Shown in pieces: positions 10,711-21,796 of a DNA stretch of 64,000 bases (position 1 is its first letter; each line of letters begins with the position of its first letter). The translations under genes were made by a program, and so were the position numbers. This stretch comes from Blochmannia endosymbiont of Camponotus sp. C-003 (GTDB lineage: Bacteria; Pseudomonadota; Gammaproteobacteria; Enterobacterales; Enterobacteriaceae), in the NCBI RefSeq assembly GCF_023585685.1, contig NZ_CP097764.1, forward strand, positions 496,001 through 560,000. Reading direction: 5' to 3'. The notes beneath the pieces were generated by a model. That model had not been told where the DNA came from. It saw only the letters and a list, made by a program, of their open reading frames with translations, and did no database searches.

Positions 10711-12813
10711 TTATGTGTTTACTTGATTTATTCCTTTCATACTCAAACGAATACGTCCCTGACGATCTATTTCTAATACTTTTACTAATACTTCCTGTCC
10801 TAATCTCAAGTAATCAGTTACTTTGTTTATTCTTCTTTCAGAAATCTGGGAAATATGGACCAATCCTTCTTTTCCAGAAAAGATAGTAACAAATGCTCCA
10901 AATTCAACAATATGACTAACTTTTCCAGTATAAATAGATCCTATTTCAACGTTTGCAGTGATATCGTGAATTTTACGAATAGCTTGTTTCGCTTTATCAT
11001 GATCTAAGGCAACTATTTTTATGATACCATCATCTTCAATATCAATAATAGTATTAGTTTCTTCAGTCAATGAACGAATAACTGACCCCCCTTTTCCTAT
11101 AACATCTTTGATTTTATCTGGATTAACTTTAATGCTATATATTCTTGGAGCAAATTTAGAAATTTCCTGTTTAGGAAACTTAATAATCTGTTCCATAATA
11201 TCTAATATTTTCAGTCGAGCATTTTTTGCTTTTTTTAACGCAATATTTATTATATCGTAAGTAATACCATCTGTTTTAATGTCCATTTGCAACGCTGTTA
11301 TACCTTGACGACTACCAGATATTTTAAAATCCATATCTCCGATATGATCTTCATCACTAATAATATCAGATAATACCACAAAATCATTTCCTTCCTTGAT
11401 CAAACCCATAGCAACACCAGCAACTGCTGCTTTAATTGGCACTCCGGCATCCATCAACGCTAAAGATGTGCCACAAATTGATGCCATGGAGGACGATCCA
11501 TTAGATTCAGTAATTTCTGACACTACACGTATTGTATATGGAAACTCATTAGCATTAGGCATCACTGCTAACATACCACGTTTTGCTAAACGTCCATGTC
11601 CTATTTCCCTTCTTTTTGGGGCTCCTATAACACCTATTTCACCCACACAATATGCTGGAAAATTATAGTGCAATAAAAACCTATCAACACGAGCACCAGT
11701 TAATCCATCAATATTTTGTGCATCACGCTCTGTACCAAGCGTAACAGCAACCAAAGCTTGGGTATCACCTCTAGTAAATAATGCTGATCCATGAGTACGT
11801 GGTAATATGCCTGTTTTTATATTTATTGTCCGAATTGTGTCTTGTAAACGCCCGTCAACACGTAATTTTTTCGTTAAAATACGAGAACGAATAAATTGAT
11901 CTTCTAAAGAATTTAGAAGATACATTATTTCATTTTCATCTACAACAATATTCTGGTGGCTATTAAGAACAGTTTTTACTATATCTTTCTTAATATTATC
12001 AATTTGAGCATGACGCTCCTTTTTATCAACAAAGAGATATATATCTTGTACACGAGACTCATATAATTCAGATAAATATGTTTTTAACGATATATTAACT
12101 TCTTTTTCATTCCAAGAACATTTAGTTTTTCCAACTTTTTTAACCAATTTGTTAATATTATGAATCACTGTTTGTTGTTGTTCATGTCCAAATATAATAG
12201 CATCTAAAATTTCTTTTTCACTGATTAAACACGATTCTGATTCCACCATCAAGATATTAGATGCAGTCCCTGAAATTACTAAATCTAATTTACTATTAGA
12301 TAACTCTGTCGTTGTTGGATTTAATACATATGTATTTTTAACATAACCAACTCTAGCTGCTCCAATGGGCCCCAAAAATGGAATATCAGATAAACTTAAT
12401 GCGGCAGATACTCCTATCATTGCTACAATATCTGGATTTATCTGTGGATCTACTGACACTACTGTAGCAACTACTTGTACATCATTAACAAATCCCTTAG
12501 GAAATAACGGCCGAATAGGACGATCAATCAAGCGCGATGTTAACGTTTCATTTTCGCTTGGTCGACCTTCCCTCCGAAAAAAACCTCCTGGAAATTTTCC
12601 AACAGCATAAGCACGTTCTTGATAATTTACAACAAGAGGAAAAAAATCTTGTTCTGCTGATCTTGTTTGATTAGAGCTAACTACTGTAACCAGTACTGTA
12701 GTATCGCCCATACTCGCCATAACTGCAGCATTTGCTTGACGAGCTATTCTTTCAATATCTAAAATTACAGTATGCTGTCCATATTTAAATGTATGAATAA
12801 TCGGATCTAACAA
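10711..12813 (-). CDS. pnp: Polynucleotide phosphorylase (PNPase)
   Basis: Phosphorolytic 3'-5' exoribonuclease of mRNA decay. The 700 aa protein has two RNase PH-like cores: [12 protein letters not shown] and [10 protein letters not shown] in the first, and [20 protein letters not shown] in the catalytic second core. A KH domain ([15 protein letters not shown], near residue 565) and a C-terminal S1 domain ([20 protein letters not shown], near 635) follow. The start [16 protein letters not shown] matches the family. It lies downstream of rpsO as in E. coli, and deaD follows on the same strand. Confidence 0.98.
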   Translation of the reverse strand: MLDPIIHTFKYGQHTVILDIERIARQANAAVMASMGDTTVLVTVVSSNQTRSAEQDFFPLVVNYQERAYAVGKFPGGFFRREGRPSENETLTSRLIDRPIRPLFPKGFVNDVQVVATVVSVDPQINPDIVAMIGVSAALSLSDIPFLGPIGAARVGYVKNTYVLNPTTTELSNSKLDLVISGTASNILMVESESCLISEKEILDAIIFGHEQQQTVIHNINKLVKKVGKTKCSWNEKEVNISLKTYLSELYESRVQDIYLFVDKKERHAQIDNIKKDIVKTVLNSHQNIVVDENEIMYLLNSLEDQFIRSRILTKKLRVDGRLQDTIRTINIKTGILPRTHGSALFTRGDTQALVAVTLGTERDAQNIDGLTGARVDRFLLHYNFPAYCVGEIGVIGAPKRREIGHGRLAKRGMLAVMPNANEFPYTIRVVSEITESNGSSSMASICGTSLALMDAGVPIKAAVAGVAMGLIKEGNDFVVLSDIISDEDHIGDMDFKISGSRQGITALQMDIKTDGITYDIINIALKKAKNARLKILDIMEQIIKFPKQEISKFAPRIYSIKVNPDKIKDVIGKGGSVIRSLTEETNTIIDIEDDGIIKIVALDHDKAKQAIRKIHDITANVEIGSIYTGKVSHIVEFGAFVTIFSGKEGLVHISQISERRINKVTDYLRLGQEVLVKVLEIDRQGRIRLSMKGINQVNT

Positions 12814-12994
12814 AATAATACCTTTTTATAATTTAAAATATAATTTTTTAATATGTTTGAATGATCATAAGAACACCGATATATTAAGTATATAATTAAC
12901 AAAATTTAATTTTTAAACTTATTCTCAAAGACTCCTTAATAAATAACACAACATCATAAAAACATTTGTATTCTTCACCAACTGATTGTGTTAG

Positions 12995-13264
12995 TTAATG
13001 ACGTAATCCTAAATTCTTTATTAAATTAGTATAACGCAACATGTTATTTTCCTTTAAATATCTCAACAATCTTCGCCGATGAGAGACCATTTGAAGTAAT
13101 CCACGGCGACTGTGATGATCTTTTTTATGTTTTAAAAAATGATGTTTCAAATGATCAATACGTTCAGTTAATAGGGCAACTTGAACTTCAGTAGAACCAG
13201 TATCTTTAATATCTCTACCAAATTTAGAAATTATTGATATCTTTTTTTCAGCACTCCAGGACAT
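12995..13264 (-). CDS. rpsO: 30S ribosomal protein S15
   Basis: Primary 16S rRNA-binding protein of the small subunit. It is 89 aa when started at ATG 13262-13264, exactly the usual length. [19 protein letters not shown] and [12 protein letters not shown] are hallmark S15 segments. A GTG nine nt upstream (13271-13273) is in frame, but AAAGG spaced 8 nt from the ATG decides for the ATG. The leader contains an 11-nt segment complementary to this Shine-Dalgarno region (see the regulatory entry). The gene precedes pnp as in enterobacteria. Confidence 0.97.
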   Translation of the reverse strand: MSWSAEKKISIISKFGRDIKDTGSTEVQVALLTERIDHLKHHFLKHKKDHHSRRGLLQMVSHRRRLLRYLKENNMLRYTNLIKNLGLRH

Positions 13265-13593
13265 AAAAAACACCTTTCTATTTGAGAACTATGTTTAATT
13301 TGAAAGATAAATTATATTTGAAACTTAAATTAAATAAAATTGAAATTAATGTTCAATTCTTTGTTTTATTTCTCTATTTAAATAAAAATAAATTAGATAA
13401 CAATATAAAATATATGTTGTGGCACATTATCTGCATCTATTTAGAAAGGTGTCATAGAACTTTACAAATCTTACAAATACAGAAGATCAACACATAATAA
13501 CACTTTACGTTCACGTGATTAATTTTATCCACATCAAATGCGCCCTTTTTATATTCTTTTTAATGCACAAATAACATACATATATAGATAATA
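13265..13593. other. rpsO-truB spacer (329 nt)
   Basis: No gene is recognised. A 71-codon open frame on the plus strand (13282-13497) is Lys/Leu/Asn-rich and low in complexity, which looks like chance. The spacer holds the rpsO leader with the complementary segments at 13270-13280 and 13442-13452. Part of it may be the lost 3' end of truB, which ends early. Confidence 0.45.
13270..13452 (-). promoter_or_regulatory. Possible Shine-Dalgarno-sequestering pairing in the rpsO leader
   Basis: On the minus-strand transcript, ACACCTTTCTA (13452-13442) is perfectly complementary to TAGAAAGGTGT (13280-13270), which contains the rpsO Shine-Dalgarno. Pairing would close a loop of about 161 nt and hide the ribosome site. 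E. coli S15 represses its own mRNA through a structure at the same site, so a regulatory role is plausible. Function is inferred from complementarity only. Confidence 0.35.
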
Positions 13594-14394
13594 TTAACAT
13601 TTTTCATTAGATATATTAGAAAACTTAAGTGTAATCATATTCATTGGCATCAAGAATGCATCTAATTTACACAACACTTGTAAATCATTCAAAGAATCAT
13701 TATAAAAAATAGCTTCCAAAATTGCCAGACTTATCATAGAAGAAGAAACATACTCTCCTACTGATAAACGACGCAATTCCATAACATGCGCCCCGCAACC
13801 TAAATACTCTCCAATATCATGCACCATACTACGAATATAAGTTCCCGTAGAACAATGGACATCTAATTCAATAATGTTTTCTATTCTTTTAATAAGATTC
13901 AGACTGTATATATGAATCAACCTGGGTTTCCTGGGAATACATATTCCTTTTCTAGCGTATTTATATAAAGGCAATCCACGATATTTTAATGATGAAAACA
14001 TAGGAGGAATCTGATTGATTATTCCTCTAAACGATGCCAAACATTGCTCTAATGTATTATTATTTGACTGTACAGGCATCACACTAATAACTGTCCCATC
14101 TGAGTCAAAAGTATCAGTATTTACTCCCAACTGAATGATGACTTTATATCGTTTATCAGAATGTAACAAGTATTTAGCAAACTTAGTCGCTTTCCCAAAG
14201 CAAATAGGTAGCATACCTGTTGCTAACGGATCTAAAGTTCCAGTATGTCCTATTTTACTAGCATTAAATAATTTTTTAATTTTATTTAAGAATACTCTAG
14301 AAGATATTCCTTTAGGTTTATCTAATAATAAAATGCCATTGATATCTCGACTTTCTGCATTTTTATATCGCTTCACCATCAATCTTAGTTGCAT
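13594..14394 (-). CDS. truB: tRNA pseudouridine(55) synthase, C-terminally short
   Basis: Makes pseudouridine 55 in the T-loop of tRNAs. The 266 aa protein has RDINGILLLDKPKG and the catalytic motif GHTGTLDPLATGML (Asp55). YIRSMVHDIGEYLGCGAHV is near residue 207. E. coli TruB is 314 aa; here the match stops just after the LMPM segment, so the C-terminal small domain is missing while the catalytic fold appears whole. The start is ambiguous between this ATG and one at 14377-14379; neither has a strong ribosome site. It follows rbfA closely in the nusA-infB-rbfA-truB-rpsO order. Confidence 0.93.
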   Translation of the reverse strand: MQLRLMVKRYKNAESRDINGILLLDKPKGISSRVFLNKIKKLFNASKIGHTGTLDPLATGMLPICFGKATKFAKYLLHSDKRYKVIIQLGVNTDTFDSDGTVISVMPVQSNNNTLEQCLASFRGIINQIPPMFSSLKYRGLPLYKYARKGICIPRKPRLIHIYSLNLIKRIENIIELDVHCSTGTYIRSMVHDIGEYLGCGAHVMELRRLSVGEYVSSSMISLAILEAIFYNDSLNDLQVLCKLDAFLMPMNMITLKFSNISNEKC

Positions 14395-14413
14395 TGATTT
14401 AATTTTTTAAATA

Positions 14414-14773
14414 TCATAACTTTTCTGTATCAGGAATTAAACTATATACTTTTGATCCTTCATAAATTGAAGGATCATACCTAAACAACAGCACAGGCAC
14501 TACACGCAAACACATAGTATTGGCTAATAAAAAACGAATAAATCGTGAAGCGCGTTGTAATACCATAACAGCGGTATCTATTTCTTCTAGACCTTCTTTA
14601 TCAATAAAAGTCACAAAAATGTTAGCATTTTTTAAATCTTTAGATACCTGTACTCCTGAAATAGTAGGTATACCTACTCTAATATCATCGATCCTATTCT
14701 GCAAAATAATAGAAATCTTTTTATGTATTTCTTGGGCAATACGTTGAGCACGATAGTTGTGTTGAAAGTACAT
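14414..14773 (-). CDS. rbfA: 30S ribosome-binding factor A
   Basis: KH-fold factor that binds the immature 30S subunit and aids 16S rRNA 5'-end maturation. The 119 aa protein covers the conserved core: [18 protein letters not shown] at the N-terminus, [20 protein letters not shown] in the middle, and [18 protein letters not shown] near residue 92. The charged C-terminal tail of E. coli RbfA (133 aa) is trimmed. It lies between infB and truB. An overlapping longer frame (start 14868, another frame) has no family match. Confidence 0.94.
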   Translation of the reverse strand: MYFQHNYRAQRIAQEIHKKISIILQNRIDDIRVGIPTISGVQVSKDLKNANIFVTFIDKEGLEEIDTAVMVLQRASRFIRFLLANTMCLRVVPVLLFRYDPSIYEGSKVYSLIPDTEKL

Positions 14774-14879
14774 TTCTCGTATCCCTTAACCTTCATAAAA
14801 TAAACATATATATTATCTATGTGTAAATAAAACAACATCCCAATTGAATACTTTAATAATAAACACACTAACCATCGGA

Positions 14880-17417
14880 TTATACATGAGACAGTTTTAT
14901 CATATCAAATACTTCAATCATATCTCCAGAATGAATATTCTTATAATTTTTTAAACCAATACCACATTCTATTCCACTACGTACTTCATTAACATCATCT
15001 TTAAAACGACGCAGCGACTCCAATTCACCTTCATACACTACTATATTATCTCGTATAACTCTAATTTTTTTATGACGTTTTATCATGCCTTCAATAACTA
15101 TACAACCAGCAACGTTTCCATATTTTGGAGAACAAAATACATTTTGTACTTTTGCTAAACCAATAATTTCATCTTTATATTGTGGCATTAGCATACCATT
15201 CACCGCTTTTTTTACTTCATTTATCAAATCATAAATTACTGAATAATAACGCACATCTAACCGATCTAATTCAATTATACGCCGAGCAGCAGGATCTGCT
15301 CTAACATTAAATCCTAAAACAACTGCATTAGAAGCTGCTGCTAATGCGACATCAGTTTCAGTAATACCACCAATAGATGAATACAAAATTTTTACTGTTA
15401 CATCACTAGTTGATAAATTTTCTACAGATTCACGAATAGCTTCAGAAGAACCTCGCGTGTCAGATTTGACGATTAAATTTAATTCAGAAGCCGTACTAGT
15501 ATTCTTGAGATTATCAAATATATTGTCTATATTAAGTTCTTTTTGACGAGCTAATTTTATTTCACGATACTTTCCTTGACGATACAAAGCTACCTCTCGA
15601 GCTTTTTTTTCGTCACGAACAACAATTACATTCTCTCCAGAAGCAGGTGATCCTGACAAACCCAGTAATTCAACCGGAACTGATGGCCCAGCCGAAGTAA
15701 TCTCATGACCACATTCGTTACGCATAGCACGAACACGTCCATATTTTGTTCCACACAAAATTATATCGCCACATTTTAGTGTACCTTCACGAACCAGAAC
15801 AGAGACTACTGGACCACGTCCTTTATCCAAAAGAGATTCAATAACTATGGCTCTTGCCATACCGCGATGTGAAACTTTTAATTCCAACATGTCTGATTGC
15901 AATAAAATAGCATCTAATAAATTATCTATTCCATCTCCTGAAGCAGCAGAAACATATATAAACTGTGTATCACCACCCCATTCTTCTGGAATAAGACCAT
16001 GACCATTAAGATCATTTTTTATCCGTTCAGGGTTGGCTTCTGATTTATCAATCTTATTTATTGCTACTACTACAGGAATATTTGCAGCTTTAATATGCTG
16101 TATTGCTTCAATAGTTTGAGGCATCACTCCATCATCAGCAGCTATTACTAACACAACAATATCCGTCATCTGAACTCCACGAGCACGCATAGCAGTAAAT
16201 GCTGCATGTCCTGGAGTATCAAGAAAAGTAATCATACCGTTATCAGTTTTAACATGATATGCACCTATACTTTGAGTAATACCTCCTACTTCAGAAGACG
16301 CTATTTTAGTAGAACGAATTCTATCAAGAAGGGATGTTTTTCCATGATCAACATGCCCCATAATAGTAACTATTGGTGCTCTATTTTCAATCGTAGTGCC
16401 ACAATCTGTCACATCATCAATACCACGATCATTCATGATCAACTCTTCTAGTTCGTTTTCACGACGTAGAACAACATTATGACCCATTTCTTCCGCCACC
16501 AGTTGAGCAGTATCTTGATCAATAATTTGATTGATAGTTGCTACAATACCCAATTGCATCATCACTCTAATAACATGTGAGCTTTTTATGGACATCTTAT
16601 TAGCCAATTCAGCTACGCTTATAGTTTTCCCAATAATAATATTACGAGTAATCGTTTGAACAGGTTTATTGAACACTTGTACTAATGCGCTTTGCTTTCT
16701 TTTACTTTTACTGACACGATTGGGGATATATAATTCTTCTTCTATACCTAACGCATCGGATGTTGCTTTATATAAACGATAATTATTACTCCTTTTATGT
16801 TGCTTAATTAACTTCCCCCCACTCCGATATCGCGTACGTACTCGAGAACGATTTCTTCTTTCATTTTCTAATTTTTCATTATTGTTTTTTTCCACCATTT
16901 CAGGCATACAATATAATTTACTATTATTATGACTACCTTCTAAGTTAGAACGAATTACATTGGCATTTAATTCAATATCCCAACAATTTTTGGTTTTGTT
17001 TTTAGAAGACTGCGTTTCATCTGATAATTGTAAAGACCTTTCTTTAATGACTTTACGAGACACTTTTCCTATAACTTTTTCTTTGTGTGCTGTTGATTCA
17101 GAACAACGATGATTTTTTTTAGAAGTTTGTGTTAATGACAATGAACTAAGAGTATTACTTATTTTTTTGTTTACCAATTTATTCTTTACAGTTAAACAAT
17201 ATACTTCACGATTAACATCCAAAACCATTTTGTCTTTTGCATCAATACATTCTGTCTCTTGTAAAGTAGATTGTACATATGTTAGTTTCTTTCGTATCTC
17301 TATTTGTACTTGTTTATTTTTACCACCAACGCTAGAAACACTTAAAATACTACGTGTTTTTCGTTGTAGTATCAATTTGTTAGACACATCGCTTTTATTA
17401 TCATTCATATGCTTCAA
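14880..17417 (-). CDS. infB: Translation initiation factor IF-2, 5' end eroded
   Basis: GTPase that brings initiator tRNA to the 30S subunit. The 845-codon frame contains G1 GHVDHGKT (354-361), DTPGHAAF (G3) and NKID (G4), then EF-Tu-like domains and the C2 fMet-tRNA-binding domain at the C-terminus. The first available start is TTG (17415-17417), with ATG at 17406-17408. Residues 15-45 ([10 protein letters not shown] onwards) align with about residue 55 of E. coli IF2. Upstream, IF2 N-domain similarity continues in two frames without an ATG (see the relic entry), so the protein probably lacks that subdomain. Shorter IF2 forms are natural in E. coli. Confidence 0.95.
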   Translation of the reverse strand: MKHMNDNKSDVSNKLILQRKTRSILSVSSVGGKNKQVQIEIRKKLTYVQSTLQETECIDAKDKMVLDVNREVYCLTVKNKLVNKKISNTLSSLSLTQTSKKNHRCSESTAHKEKVIGKVSRKVIKERSLQLSDETQSSKNKTKNCWDIELNANVIRSNLEGSHNNSKLYCMPEMVEKNNNEKLENERRNRSRVRTRYRSGGKLIKQHKRSNNYRLYKATSDALGIEEELYIPNRVSKSKRKQSALVQVFNKPVQTITRNIIIGKTISVAELANKMSIKSSHVIRVMMQLGIVATINQIIDQDTAQLVAEEMGHNVVLRRENELEELIMNDRGIDDVTDCGTTIENRAPIVTIMGHVDHGKTSLLDRIRSTKIASSEVGGITQSIGAYHVKTDNGMITFLDTPGHAAFTAMRARGVQMTDIVVLVIAADDGVMPQTIEAIQHIKAANIPVVVAINKIDKSEANPERIKNDLNGHGLIPEEWGGDTQFIYVSAASGDGIDNLLDAILLQSDMLELKVSHRGMARAIVIESLLDKGRGPVVSVLVREGTLKCGDIILCGTKYGRVRAMRNECGHEITSAGPSVPVELLGLSGSPASGENVIVVRDEKKAREVALYRQGKYREIKLARQKELNIDNIFDNLKNTSTASELNLIVKSDTRGSSEAIRESVENLSTSDVTVKILYSSIGGITETDVALAAASNAVVLGFNVRADPAARRIIELDRLDVRYYSVIYDLINEVKKAVNGMLMPQYKDEIIGLAKVQNVFCSPKYGNVAGCIVIEGMIKRHKKIRVIRDNIVVYEGELESLRRFKDDVNEVRSGIECGIGLKNYKNIHSGDMIEVFDMIKLSHV

Positions 17418-17550
17418 TAAAATTTCTTTTTCTTTTGAGTTAGAACACCCATTTTGTTTTAAAAATACTAATATATGAAAACCATTTTATTAATTGATTT
17501 TCTGGAATTTTAATGTCTACAGAAAACACTGATATGGTAGTATCTATTAT
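17418..17550 (-). pseudogene. infB: Relic of the infB 5' end (IF2 N-terminal subdomain)
   Basis: Reading down from 17550 on the minus strand, a frame encodes DTTISVFSVDIKIPENQ then LIKWFSYIS. Position for position it fits the start of E. coli IF2 (DVTIKTLAAERQTSVER then LVQQFADAG) without gaps. Where the E. coli start ATG should be (17548-17550) the codon is ATA. That frame stops at 17440-17442. The continuation ([12 protein letters not shown], like SAQEKQTLIDHL) lies in the main infB frame, so a one-base shift occurred at about 17450-17466. No long homopolymer is present there to invite slippage. Confidence 0.65.
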
Positions 17551-17582
17551 GGCTTTCTTTAATTATTATTACTACAATAATA

Positions 17583-19097
17583 TTAATACTTGTTATCATC
17601 ATTAAACCAACAAATATTGCGAGCTTCCATAATTAATTCTCCAATTTTTTCTATAGTTAATCCCTCAATACCGGAAAGATCCGAAATATCTTGTTCAGCT
17701 AACTTTTCTAATGTAGAAATACCACGTTCAACCAATGTTAATGCTAATTTGTATTCAATATTAGGCAGTCTCAATAACCCTGTCACAGGATTAATAACAG
17801 CAGCATGATTATTTTCTTTCATATCTTTTTCATTATGAGTCGCAGAAAAATTCTTTAAAGCATTTTTGGCACGATCCCTAATGATTTCTACTGTTTTTCT
17901 ATCAAATTCTTTTATTGATAATAATTCTGTCATAGGTACATAAGCCAATTCTTCAAGAGAAGAAAACCCTGAATCGATCAAAATTTTAGCAAATTGCTCA
18001 TTGATATTCAAAGTATGAACAAAAACATTGGTAACAGCACATATTTCAACTTGACGCTTTTTTTCCAACTCATCTATAGTCATAATATTAAGTTCCCAAC
18101 CACTTAATTGAGATACTAAACGAATATTTTGTCCGTTCCTTCCAATAGCTTGAGGTAAATTAGATTCTTCTACTGAAATATCCATTGTATGTTTATCTTC
18201 ATCTATCACAATAGATGCAACATCAGCAGGAGACATGGCGTTAATAACAAATTGAACAGGATTGTCATCCCATAATATTACATCTACACGTTCCCCTCCT
18301 AACTCACTAGATACGGCTTGAACACGTGCTCCTCTCATACCTACGCATGCTCCTACTGGATCAATGCGCTTATCATTTGTTTTAACAGCAATTTTTGACC
18401 GTGAACCAGGATCTCGAGCTGCGGCTTTAATTGTGATTAATTCTTCTCCAATTTCAGGTACTTCAATACGAAACAATTCAATTAACATTTCAGTCCTAGT
18501 ACGACTTATCAGTAATTGAGGACCCTTAAAATCTGGTCGCACTAAATAAAGAATACCACGAACTCTATCCCCCAATCTAAAATTTTCACGAGGTAGCATT
18601 TCTTCTCTATTAATAATTCCTTCGGCATTATTTCCTAAATCTACATTTATGCTATCTCTATTAATTTTCTTTACTATACCTGTAACAATATCACCCTGAC
18701 GAGTTAAAAACTGTTCTATAATAATTGCACGCTCAGCTTCACGTACCTTTTGAACAATCACTTGTTTTGCAGTTTGAGTTGTAATACGATCGAAACTAAT
18801 AGATTCAATTATATCTTCAATATAATCACAAATTTGAACTTCTGGGTTCTCAAATCGAGCTGCATCTAATGTAATTTCTTTGGTAGGTTGAGTTACTTGT
18901 TCTACCACAACCCATCTCCTAAATGTATTAATCTGACCTGATTTACGATCAATTACAACACGGACTTCAATATCCTGTTCATATTTTTTTTTTGTAGCGG
19001 CAACTAATGCTGTTTCTAATGCTTCAAAAATTTTTTCTTGAGGTACAGCTTTTTCATTAGAAACTGATTCTATAACAGCCAAGATCTCTTTATTCAT
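17583..19097 (-). CDS. nusA: Transcription termination/antitermination factor NusA
   Basis: RNA polymerase-binding elongation, pausing and termination factor. The 504 aa protein has an N-terminal polymerase-binding domain, an S1 domain (about 135-200), two KH domains ([19 protein letters not shown] near 240; [19 protein letters not shown] near 320) and C-terminal acidic repeats ([19 protein letters not shown] near 445). An in-frame run of ten A (minus strand; T at 18984-18993) lies around codons 35-38 and is a potential slippage site. rimP, normally just upstream, is absent. Confidence 0.97.
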   Translation of the reverse strand: MNKEILAVIESVSNEKAVPQEKIFEALETALVAATKKKYEQDIEVRVVIDRKSGQINTFRRWVVVEQVTQPTKEITLDAARFENPEVQICDYIEDIIESISFDRITTQTAKQVIVQKVREAERAIIIEQFLTRQGDIVTGIVKKINRDSINVDLGNNAEGIINREEMLPRENFRLGDRVRGILYLVRPDFKGPQLLISRTRTEMLIELFRIEVPEIGEELITIKAAARDPGSRSKIAVKTNDKRIDPVGACVGMRGARVQAVSSELGGERVDVILWDDNPVQFVINAMSPADVASIVIDEDKHTMDISVEESNLPQAIGRNGQNIRLVSQLSGWELNIMTIDELEKKRQVEICAVTNVFVHTLNINEQFAKILIDSGFSSLEELAYVPMTELLSIKEFDRKTVEIIRDRAKNALKNFSATHNEKDMKENNHAAVINPVTGLLRLPNIEYKLALTLVERGISTLEKLAEQDISDLSGIEGLTIEKIGELIMEARNICWFNDDNKY

Positions 19098-19613
19098 CCC
19101 AGTTTCTCAAAATTCTACTATTTTCTTAAATAAATATGTGTACTTTATTACATAAAGTACATCCAAAAAAAATAATCCCCCACCTACCTTTCATTGAAAG
19201 TTACGATATTGTTATAACTTATTAATTTCAATCACAAAACTACGACTTAATTAACATAAATTAATTAAGTTGTCCCATTCATATCGCTCCAACCTTGTAA
19301 CATATAACAGAATTCTATTTGATATTATGAAATTAACAAATCTTAAGAAATGTTCATAAAAAACACCAGCGATCATACTTGATTTGATCAGTATGTCATC
19401 AACATAAAAATAAATCAATCCAGATTCTCTAAATATTAATGTTCACTATAACTAACTTAATAAATTGATATTATTTATGACAATTAATATCAATTTATTT
19501 TTTATTATTCTTAAATCAAAACACAGGGTCCATTTTATCATATATAACATTATTGTATTATTTCTTTCGCAATTTATTTATATATAGATAAATTAATCTG
19601 ATTAATGATGCGG
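19098..19613. other. Spacer at the former rimP position (516 nt)
   Basis: Enterobacteria carry rimP (30S maturation factor) between tRNA-fMet metY and nusA. Here the interval is about the right size for rimP but contains no intact frame on the minus strand, and I could not align any segment convincingly. It holds a 15-bp inverted repeat at 19459-19499. Confidence 0.5.
19459..19499. repeat. 15-bp perfect inverted repeat, 11-nt loop
   Basis: The arms are 19459-19473 (AATAAATTGATATTA) and 19485-19499 (its exact reverse complement). It lies between tRNA-fMet and nusA. The plus-strand side is followed by a T-rich stretch, but no plus-strand gene precedes it. On the transcribed minus strand there is no U-tract after it, so it is not an obvious terminator. 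Confidence 0.7.
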
Positions 19614-19687
<74 letters not shown>

Positions 19688-19760
19688 CCTGTATTAAGAC
19701 AATTAGGAATTGTATACTATATAACTCCCAAAAAGCAAATCATTTATATCACCGAAATAA

Positions 19761-19846
19761 TACCGAGGACGGGACTTGAACCCGTAATCTCAAATAAGAG
19801 AACTACCACCTCAAAGCAGCGTGTCTACCAATTCCACCACCTCGGT
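19761..19846 (-). tRNA. leuU: tRNA-Leu (GAG)
   Basis: Class II tRNA of 86 nt with a long variable arm. The acceptor ACCGAGG pairs with CCTCGGT; the anticodon loop TTGAGGT gives GAG; the T-arm is GGGTTCAAGTCCC. It corresponds to leuU, which lies between secG and metY in E. coli as here. The bases after A73 are TTA, so the CCA end is not encoded. Confidence 0.93.
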
Positions 19847-19995
19847 TATTAATAACTATTTAATAAGTACATTATTACATAGTATACTTAAAATTTATAT
19901 ATGAATTACTAATCACATATATCTTTATGTTTCTTATTATACAAAATATATTTAAATTTATTTGTTATTAAATATTTTTTTAAAAATCAAAAATC

Positions 19996-20280
19996 TTATC
20001 GGTCTTTCATTTGATTATTTTGTATATTGTTTTGAATATATCTTTGATTCTGTTTACTATTCATATTTCCTAACAATAAACTAAGTAAAAAAAATAATAT
20101 AGCTAAAATTACTATTAAACACGTGATACCATCGTTAATACCCCCTGACCCTAACATATTTCCTAACGAACGACTACTAAACATTCCTCCTGAATCATTA
20201 CTTCTATTTTGCTGCAACATAATCAATGTGATTAAAGCAATTGCTATAATTAAAAATATGACCAAAAAAGATTGATACAT
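19996..20280 (-). CDS. secG: Preprotein translocase subunit SecG
   Basis: Small inner-membrane subunit of SecYEG that assists protein export. The 94 aa protein has two membrane segments: residues about 4-22 (FLVIFLIIAIALITLIMLQQ) and about 52-72 (TCLIVILAILFFLLSLLLGN), the second ending in the conserved LGN. The linker is SSRSLGNMLGSGG. The C-terminus is Asn/Gln-rich and shorter than in E. coli (110 aa). It sits between glmM and the Leu/fMet tRNA pair as in E. coli. Confidence 0.94.
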   Translation of the reverse strand: MYQSFLVIFLIIAIALITLIMLQQNRSNDSGGMFSSRSLGNMLGSGGINDGITCLIVILAILFFLLSLLLGNMNSKQNQRYIQNNIQNNQMKDR

Positions 20281-20335
20281 AATATTATGTCACCTTATAT
20301 AAACATTTTATTATTTAAAAAATAGTACCACCGAC

Positions 20336-20352
20336 GACTACTAATAGTAGTC
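20336..20352 (-). terminator. Possible weak terminator after glmM
   Basis: On the minus strand, GACTACT-ATT-AGTAGTC forms a 7-bp stem with a 3-nt loop about 80 nt after the glmM stop. A run TATTTTTTAAA follows some 12 nt later. The gap between stem and U-tract makes this a weak candidate. Confidence 0.3.
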
Positions 20353-20433
20353 CAATATTTCTTTTGATATACAATAAAGCGTATAATATCCCTCATATTA
20401 TAATTAAGCAATATATATAATATTTGAAGTAAA

Positions 20434-21795
20434 TTACTGTTGTATTAATTTTATTTCCGATCTGATTACAGAAGCAATCCTATTGGCTAAATATAATATT
20501 TTACTGTAACATTTTCCTTCCACCATAATACGAATATATGGTTCGGTACCAGACTGACGTAATAACACACGTCCATGTTCAGATAATTCCTGTTCCACTG
20601 CTTTAGTTTCTTTTTTAACCACATCAGATTCTAAAGGACTTTTAATGCCAGAACAATGTACATTAACTAAAATTTGAGGCAATAAAGACACATCGTTGCA
20701 TAACTCGTGTAAACTGACACAATTATTTACCATTGCAGATAATATTTGAAGAGCAACAATAATACCATCTCCCGTGGTAGTTTTATCTAAAAGTACAATA
20801 TGTCCAGAATTTTCACCGCCAATATTCCAACCCTTTTTTTTTAACATTGCAAGTACACAGCGATCACCAACATTAGAACGTATAAAAGGAATATTTAACT
20901 GTTTTAACGCCAATACAAGCCCCATATTACTCATAAGGGTTCCCACTATACCACCTGTTAATTGCTTGCAATGTAATTTTTCCCGAGCTATAATGTACAG
21001 CATTTGATCTCCGTCTACTTTATTTCCAAAATGATCAACCATAATAACCCTGTCTCCATCTCCATCATAAGCAATGCCCAAATCTGCTTTTTTTGATAAA
21101 ACATGAGAGCGTAATTGCCGAATATCTGTAGTGCCACATTCTCTATTAATATTTACTCCGTTTGGACGACATGCAATAGTAACCACATTAGCACCTAACT
21201 CACGAAATACACTAGGAGCAATATGGTAAGTAGCTCCATTAGCACAATCTACAATTATTTTTAATTTTCTTAAACTAAGATGAGTAGGGAATGTTCCTTT
21301 ACAAAATTCTATATAACGACCAGCTGCATCAACAATGCGACTAGCTTTTCCTAAATCTTTTGGATCAACACACGTTAAACATTTATCTAATTCCATTTCT
21401 ATAGATTGCTCTACTTCATCATCTAATTTAGTACCCTTAATAGAAAAAAATTTAATACCATTATCATAAAAAGGATTATGCGAAGCAGAAATTACAATAC
21501 CAGCTTCAGCTCTAAAAGCACGAGTTAAATATGCAATAGCTGGAGTAGGCATAGGGCCAGTCAATGCCGCTGATAAACCAGCAGCAGCCAATCCTGATTC
21601 TAATGCCGATTCTAACATATACCCAGAAATACGAGTATCTTTTCCAATAATAATATAATTAGACTTACCACCACTACATCTGCTTAATACTTTTCCTGCT
21701 GCCCACCCAAGCTTCAGAATGAAATCTGGAGTAATCGGTATGCTCCCCACTCTACCTCTAATCCCATCAGTACCAAAATATTTGCGGCGATTCAT
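20434..21795 (-). CDS. glmM: Phosphoglucosamine mutase
   Basis: Converts glucosamine-6-phosphate to glucosamine-1-phosphate, feeding UDP-GlcNAc for peptidoglycan and lipid A. The 453 aa protein (E. coli 445) starts [12 protein letters not shown] and carries the phosphoserine loop [15 protein letters not shown] (Ser105). The metal-binding motif [14 protein letters not shown] lies near residue 245, and the C-terminal phosphate-binding loop [14 protein letters not shown] near 410. It starts 1 nt after the folP stop, so the two are probably co-transcribed. Confidence 0.97.
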   Translation of the reverse strand: MNRRKYFGTDGIRGRVGSIPITPDFILKLGWAAGKVLSRCSGGKSNYIIIGKDTRISGYMLESALESGLAAAGLSAALTGPMPTPAIAYLTRAFRAEAGIVISASHNPFYDNGIKFFSIKGTKLDDEVEQSIEMELDKCLTCVDPKDLGKASRIVDAAGRYIEFCKGTFPTHLSLRKLKIIVDCANGATYHIAPSVFRELGANVVTIACRPNGVNINRECGTTDIRQLRSHVLSKKADLGIAYDGDGDRVIMVDHFGNKVDGDQMLYIIAREKLHCKQLTGGIVGTLMSNMGLVLALKQLNIPFIRSNVGDRCVLAMLKKKGWNIGGENSGHIVLLDKTTTGDGIIVALQILSAMVNNCVSLHELCNDVSLLPQILVNVHCSGIKSPLESDVVKKETKAVEQELSEHGRVLLRQSGTEPYIRIMVEGKCYSKILYLANRIASVIRSEIKLIQQ

Positions 21796-21796
21796 A

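Noticed and set aside
13282..13497. 71-codon plus-strand frame in the rpsO-truB spacer
   Set aside because: It is made almost only of Lys, Leu, Asn and Ile, as expected from random AT-rich DNA. It has no ribosome site and no homology, and it covers the rpsO leader.
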